From NCBI GenBank assembly GCA_910589415.1, contig OU342633.1:43034210-43098209 (forward strand): DNA of 64,000 nt. Reading direction: 5' to 3'. The notes under the pieces are model-generated. The model saw nothing but the letters and a program-made list of their open reading frames with translations, did not search any database and was not told where the DNA came from. Below, piece by piece: positions 59,382 to 64,000 of the stretch. The stretch's first letter is position 1, and the number at the start of each line of letters is the position of its first letter. Position numbers and translations under genes: made by a program. The DNA is from Malachius bipustulatus. Lineage: Eukaryota; Arthropoda; Insecta; Coleoptera; Melyridae.

Positions 59382-60286
59382 GTGCTCCATGGATTCTGCG
59401 AGGGGGGGAGTAATGTCCCACCAAAAGACGTCGTGGAAGGTTACACAGACCACGACGCAGAAACTAAAACAACTGCCATGGAGTTATTTTATTATATTGG
59501 ACTGCAGCTAATAAAAGAAAGGGAAGAAAGACTTTCTGGGTTCCAGAACGGAGAGAACAAAAAAATGTTGATAGTACATGGGCTGAAAAACGTCCAACCA
59601 CCAGCAAAGAAATAAGAGAGAAGCCCAATACCGAGAAAAGATCTCAGGACGACTCTAGAACTCCGTCCAAAGCCTCCAAGAGAGCGAAGAGCAACAGCTG
59701 TCCAACATTGACTAGCAAGGAACCCAGTGAGGCGACGAAACCTAAGGGGAGCTACAGCGAAGCAGAGTCTGGACTTAAGATGGCGGTGATAGAGATAGAC
59801 AGACAGATCGGACCCTCGGGGAGCAACAGTCAATTACAATTCGAAAAAGTAACGTTTAGCGGAGGGGTTCTATGGATGCACTGCGCAAACGCACACACAA
59901 AAACCTGGCTTGTAGGAGTGATTGCAACATTTTGCGTTCTTTGGGAAGGGACGGACTTGACAACAGTCGAGGCCATGGACCTCCTTAAGATGCCGGGAGT
60001 TCTGGTCTTAATCCCAGGGCCAGAGGATGAAGAGAACCCAGTAAAGACACGTTTAGAAAGGCAAAATCCGGGACTACACGTGGGAAGCTGGCTGCAACTC
60101 AGCAAAAAATCAGAGAAGAAAGGTGGAATCTGGGCCTTCTCAACAGACAAATCATCATCCAGAACCCTTGAGAAATCCCGGTTTCAAGGGTACTACAACC
60201 TCATAAGGGTGACTTTCCCAGTGTTCCTTCTTTCATTTCCACTTTCATGTCGGTCAGACAAACTTGCGGGAAAACATGCACATTAA
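59382..60286 (+). pseudogene. LINE relic D, ORF1 with DUF4780-like domain
   Basis: Two frames carry the remains. The first (59382-59615) is a charged N-terminal part. The second (59708-60286) includes LQFEKVTFSGGVLWMHCANA, then TWLV, WEGTDLTTVEAMDL, VLVLIPGPEDEENPVKTRLE, RQNPGLHVGSW and IWAFSTDKSS, then GYYNLIRVTF. That sequence of blocks (insert, W-L, P-G-P near-central, R-L-x-x-Q-N-P-G, F-G/A-x-D) is how I recognise the DUF4780-type ORF1 domain of insect LINEs. It should bind RNA or chaperone nucleic acid. A frame change at about 59620-59700 breaks it. Confidence 0.7.
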
Positions 60287-60338
60287 AACCACATATGGTG
60301 GACTGGACGTACACTAGAGTGATAGACGAATGTTGTTA

Positions 60339-61525
60339 TATGCATCTATGGTGTGGTGGACAAAGATGCAAAAATTACCGCGATAAACTAGCTCAGCAAG
60401 GCGCAAAGACTTGCATGCATTGGAATAACTGGGGAAATGAAAACATCTCCAGCTTCAGCAATGGAAGTCTTTCTAGACCTACCACTTCATCTAATGATGA
60501 TGAGAGAGGCAAAAATAGCACACCTAAGGCTGCAAGAAGAACCAAGCGGCAAGTACGCGGAGCTTGCACATAATAAAATTAAAATGCATGTGGTCGTGGA
60601 CCTACTAGATGGAAACACAGACCACATGACTCCAAAATTTAAATTCCAAAAGAACTTTGGGGTAAGAATCATGGATCGGGAAGAATGGAATGAACCAACA
60701 GATGGCAATAGGCTGGTCGGAACAACCTGGTTTACAGACGTGTTAAAGACTAATCAAGAGACTGCAGCCGGCATATACAATGAACTGGATAACAATCAAC
60801 ACAGCATATCTCTTGGGCAGTGGGCAAAAAAATATTTCAACAGAAATATTTGCCAGATCGAGGAAGAGAGAATAATAAGAGGGCCTGAAGAAACAGGCGG
60901 GTCAATATACTAATAGTCAGGCGGTTCTAATGGCTATAGAAAACCACAAAACCACTACTGTGGGAATTCCATGAAAATCTCAAAAGCCTGGCAGGTCGAA
61001 ACAATTAAGGTAACCTTGATGTGGGTGCCAGGACCCAGCGGAATCACAGGCAATGATAAATCCGACGAGCTGGCAAGAAGTGGATCTTTGGCTGGATATA
61101 TTGTCCCAGAACCGGCCCTGGGAGTACCAAAAAGTACAGCACGGGGCCAAGTAAATCTATTGGTTAAGAAAAAATATAAAGAATATTGAGACAAAAGGGC
61201 CAAACATCAACATGGGAAACATGGGAAAAAACTGCTACCACTTAGCAGGAATGAGTTGCGTATCACAGTAGGATTACTGACGGGATACATTGCTCTAAAA
61301 GAACACTTAAATAAAATAGGACTGATCAATGGTCAATGATCAATGATCAAAACATATTCTGTACGAATGCGAAGCTCTGGACCGCAGAAGACAGGAAATA
61401 TGTACCACCAAAAATGAGTCCAGAAGAATATGACACTCATCCAATGATGGGTTGTACAATAATCAGACGTCCCTCGAATGAGGAAAAATACTTTTCAACA
61501 GTAAGCCGGTTACATTTATCATTTT
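60339..61525 (+). pseudogene. LINE relic D, ORF2 C-terminal half
   Basis: Begins with the RT connection motif YASMVWWTKMQKL. It continues in another frame as AMEVFLDLPLHLMMMREAKI, then MTPKFKFQKNFGVRIMDREE and LVGTTWFTD. The last should be the first RNase H motif WFTDG, but its Gly is Val here. A diverged SLGQWAKKYFNRNI follows, then SQAVLMAIENHK in another frame, and IKVTLMWVPGPSGITGNDKS (60971-61189). The RT palm and endonuclease are absent: ORF1 ends only about 110 bp upstream, so an internal deletion of perhaps 2 kb joined the halves. Multiple frameshifts. Confidence 0.78.
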
Positions 61526-61529
61526 ATAA

Positions 61530-62418
61530 TGTAACGGGATTTTCTGCTAGGTAGAGGAGATGTCCCAGGGATGGGTAATTGCCCCTTTTTACCCGTGACA
61601 AGCCGATTAAAATCTATAATATTTATTTACACAATACTCTATTTACATATGTCTACATTTGTCAAGCTCATATCAATAACCACTGTATCCTGTGGGCCGG
61701 TCCTCGTTCCCCGCCGACCGTCTGATTGGTGGTAGATATCCGCGTCGGGGCACGTACCACTGTTGATTGGCCGATCGACTGAATGGTTCACAGTCGGCTC
61801 CACCACAGAATAGACTAATCTACGGCAGTCCATCGCTCGCCGTTGCACGGTGCGTATCGGCTGCTGCAGCCTCCGGATCACGCGCCGTGACGGGGTCTGG
61901 GAGAAAAGTCCTCCGGCGACGAAACTACCTGAAACAGAGTCCGCTCCCGGTATCTCAATGCAATGCCGGGGCGGCTGTTACTGAATCCGGCCCTCAATAC
62001 AGGCCGGGTCGTGACTGAAGGGACTAGCCGGTACTTCGACGTAGCGCCGACGGATTCCCTATACTGAATCGGTTGCCGGCCAGAACTCATTCCATTCTGG
62101 TCGGTACACCGACGTCCGGTTACAGTTAGGCTCGACTCATTTCATCGACCTACTGTAGCCGGCTAGGTAACCTGGACGGAGTGCACTCAATACATGCCTC
62201 CTGGAGACCTCCGAGCTCAATTCACAAGGAGGGAGATTGGTTCGCGAGTCAGTACCTCGGATCCTCTCGTCAGCTCTTCATTTGGCTCTCTTTATATAGC
62301 CGGTGCTGGCGGAGATAACCTGCTAATCACTGTTGCAAAAACTGTATCACTCCTGATAAACCCCTCGAATAATTAAAATAAATAATAATTACCAACGAAT
62401 GCCTTGGAATTCGTTACA
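61530..62418 (-). mobile_element. Solo LTR (copy 3) at the 3' end of LINE relic D
   Basis: TGTAACGGG...CGTTACA, flanked by the target duplication ataa at 61526-61529 and 62419-62422. It is 889 bp, about 60-80 bp longer than the other copies because of extra GC-rich sequence in the U3/R body. TATA in the minus orientation is within GGCTATATAAAG near 62290. It shares the ends and order of sequence with copies at 5278 and 55302. No internal region of the element remains. Confidence 0.92.
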
Positions 62419-62422
62419 ATAA

Positions 62423-63900
62423 AAAAAAATTATCACACTACAGGTCAGGATGTATGGTTAAGGTGAAGGTATTTCTTATGATGACCTACAAAAGAAGTGG
62501 CTACAGATATTTACAGTATTTGTGCACATGTGCTAAATCTGATTATGTAGACAAATACCAAAATAGGGGCAAGTACTGATGCTTTAAGACATGTTCTCTT
62601 AAAATTCAGTTAACATTAAGAATGCAGAATATGTGATCTGATTTGCTAAAAGAAGGAAACTACTCAAAAATTGTAATCAAGTTTAGAGCATTAGATAAAA
62701 CAAAATCGAGAATTTGATGATTCGCTACGTTACGTAACAGCTTGAGAGAAGCCTAGCTTAACCATCTTTTAAACATCAACATTTTAAAGTTGGCTGAGAT
62801 CTTTTAGAGAACTTCAGGGAACGCTTTCTGCGGAAACTTATAGGAAACTTGCACAGCATCAGTATAATAATACGCCAATTCCTGCATAAAATTTTCTTAT
62901 TTCTTTGATTTTTTTGAAATAAGTTGTGGAACGCTTTACAACTAACAACTTTAAAATAATTTTCAAAGCGTGGCTCCATAAAGCTGACATTGTTCTTCCC
63001 AGAAACTTATAGAAGTGGCTCTGGATTTGGAATACGGTCGATAATTCTTGAAGTTCTTGAATTTGATCATTATCCATGATCTGGAGTCGCAATCCTGGAC
63101 GGGGAGTGATAAAATAATCAAACAGTGCGTTTAATCAAAACATGATTTGCTTTTATTATCAAAAGTTTCTAGAGGAGACTTACATCTTCATATTACTATG
63201 CTTGTTTATTTGTTATGTTTGGGTCAGTGCGGCGTCATAGTGACCATCAATTGACGAAAGGGACCTATTCATGTCACTTCCTGTATCTCCGGGGACAATC
63301 CTGTTTGCAGCAACTCCACTGGAAGTAGCCATGGGAGCATAACGAGCCCATTAACTCCTTAAAGCGGAAAGTAAAGTTTTCTTCTATAAGAGGCTTTTGC
63401 AGTTCAGGGAATTTGAGTTTGTGTAGTTATGGAGCTTTTAAAGTTGTGTTACTCTCCATTGAGCACGTTATGATTCAAAACAGTGCAGCCGAGTGTCTTC
63501 TATATGAGAGATAAATTATTTCACAATTGCTATTGTTATATTTTTATTTTATTTGATTCCTTTAAAACAAATATTGACCCTTCCCTTAAACTATTTATTC
63601 TTGTTTATTGGATCGGCTTTTGCTGGTTTCTAGGTACGACGACGATCTGCTCGTAGCTAGCTAGTGACGGCGTTAATGCTATGCCGGTTTGCTGTACCAT
63701 TCATGATACGTATGCATGCTATACCATGTTTGTTATTTACGCTATGAAAGAAGTGATTGTAAGTAATTATAGCTTTTATTTCAAAAATCCATAAAATATG
63801 TTTAAATTGTTTTATATGTTTTTTGAATTTTGTAATTTTGTATTAGTTTAGTGTTGTTCATGTTATTTGGAGAGTTGCTATGTTGTAACGCTTAACATGT
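62423..63900. other. Intergenic sequence to near the window end
   Basis: Overlapping minus-strand ORFs at 62776-63092 lack any motif. I see no gene, element end or RNA gene. Confidence 0.4.
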
Positions 63901-63902
63901 TT

Positions 63903-63933
63903 TGACGTCATTGTTTTTTGGCCAATGACGTCA
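63903..63933. promoter_or_regulatory. Paired CRE palindromes with overlapping CCAAT
   Basis: TGACGTCA, the full cAMP-response-element palindrome bound by CREB/ATF bZIP factors, occurs at 63903-63910 and 63926-63933. The second is preceded by, and shares its T with, CCAAT (63922-63926). Two exact octamers within 31 bp are unlikely by chance in AT-rich DNA. A promoter could lie just past the window edge, but no gene is visible. Confidence 0.35.
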
Positions 63934-64000
63934 TCATGATATTTTTTTAATGGCGATTTCGATCTGTAATACATTCTTGCAAAGGTCATTTTATGGCTTT

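Noticed and set aside
59830..60150. 106-codon minus ORF opposite LINE ORF1
   Set aside because: It is antisense to the DUF4780-like frame, which explains the codon structure; no motif of its own.

Overview
This is an AT-rich, repeat-dominated stretch of an animal nuclear genome, almost certainly an arthropod and most likely an insect. The evidence is a two-exon gene for a CLIP-domain peptide (a fold typical of arthropod immune and developmental protease cascades), several degraded LINEs with RNase H domains and a DUF4780-like ORF1, mariner-type remnants, and many fold-back elements beginning TACAGGGTG. I see no bacterial operons, rRNA or tRNA genes. I cannot name the species; Coleoptera or Hemiptera are guesses from repeat style only.

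Layout. 0-13 kb: fold-back elements (17-432, 1071-1340, 3939-4534), a pentanucleotide microsatellite (3.24-3.57 kb), and a minus-strand LINE relic (about 4.56-7.38 kb) interrupted by a solo LTR (5278-6084, duplicated target tctt) and by a small MITE (6554-6746). 12-15 kb: more inverted repeats and a possible short first exon at 14650. 17-18 kb: the CLIP-domain gene (17084-17447) beside a broken hAT-like transposase. 18.6-30 kb: duplicated and palindromic elements, a 5'-truncated LINE with a poly(A) tail (21.6-22.5 kb), and a mariner-like fold-back element with a transposase scrap (28.35-29.19 kb). 32.4-43.6 kb: a satellite array of roughly 86 units of 96 or 104 bp, organised into a higher-order repeat of about 2.76 kb. 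It is split by a 2781-bp DNA transposon (36946-39726) that has 16-bp terminal inverted repeats, a TA target duplication, and many copies of the motif GTTTTATAA/TTATAAAAC.

46-64 kb: a dispersed repeat, a possible solo LTR, a cluster of perfect heat-shock-element motifs (48.0-48.5 kb), a possible first exon at 50329, a repeat copy filled by a LINE tail (51.8-52.7 kb), and a cluster of LINE relics (54.2-56.2 kb minus; 57.86-58.5 and 59.3-61.5 kb plus). Two further solo LTRs of the 5.3-kb family lie here (55302-56132 and 61530-62418), each with a clear 4-bp target duplication. A degenerate copy of a widespread arthropod PIN-like-domain protein lies at 57.1-57.8 kb.

The window reads as a layered record of transposition: DNA elements in LINEs, LTRs in LINEs, a transposon in a satellite, a LINE in a palindrome. 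The only gene with a complete and convincing structure is the CLIP peptide. The least conventional items are the higher-order satellite with its nested motif-rich transposon, and the heat-shock-element cluster far from any recognised gene.
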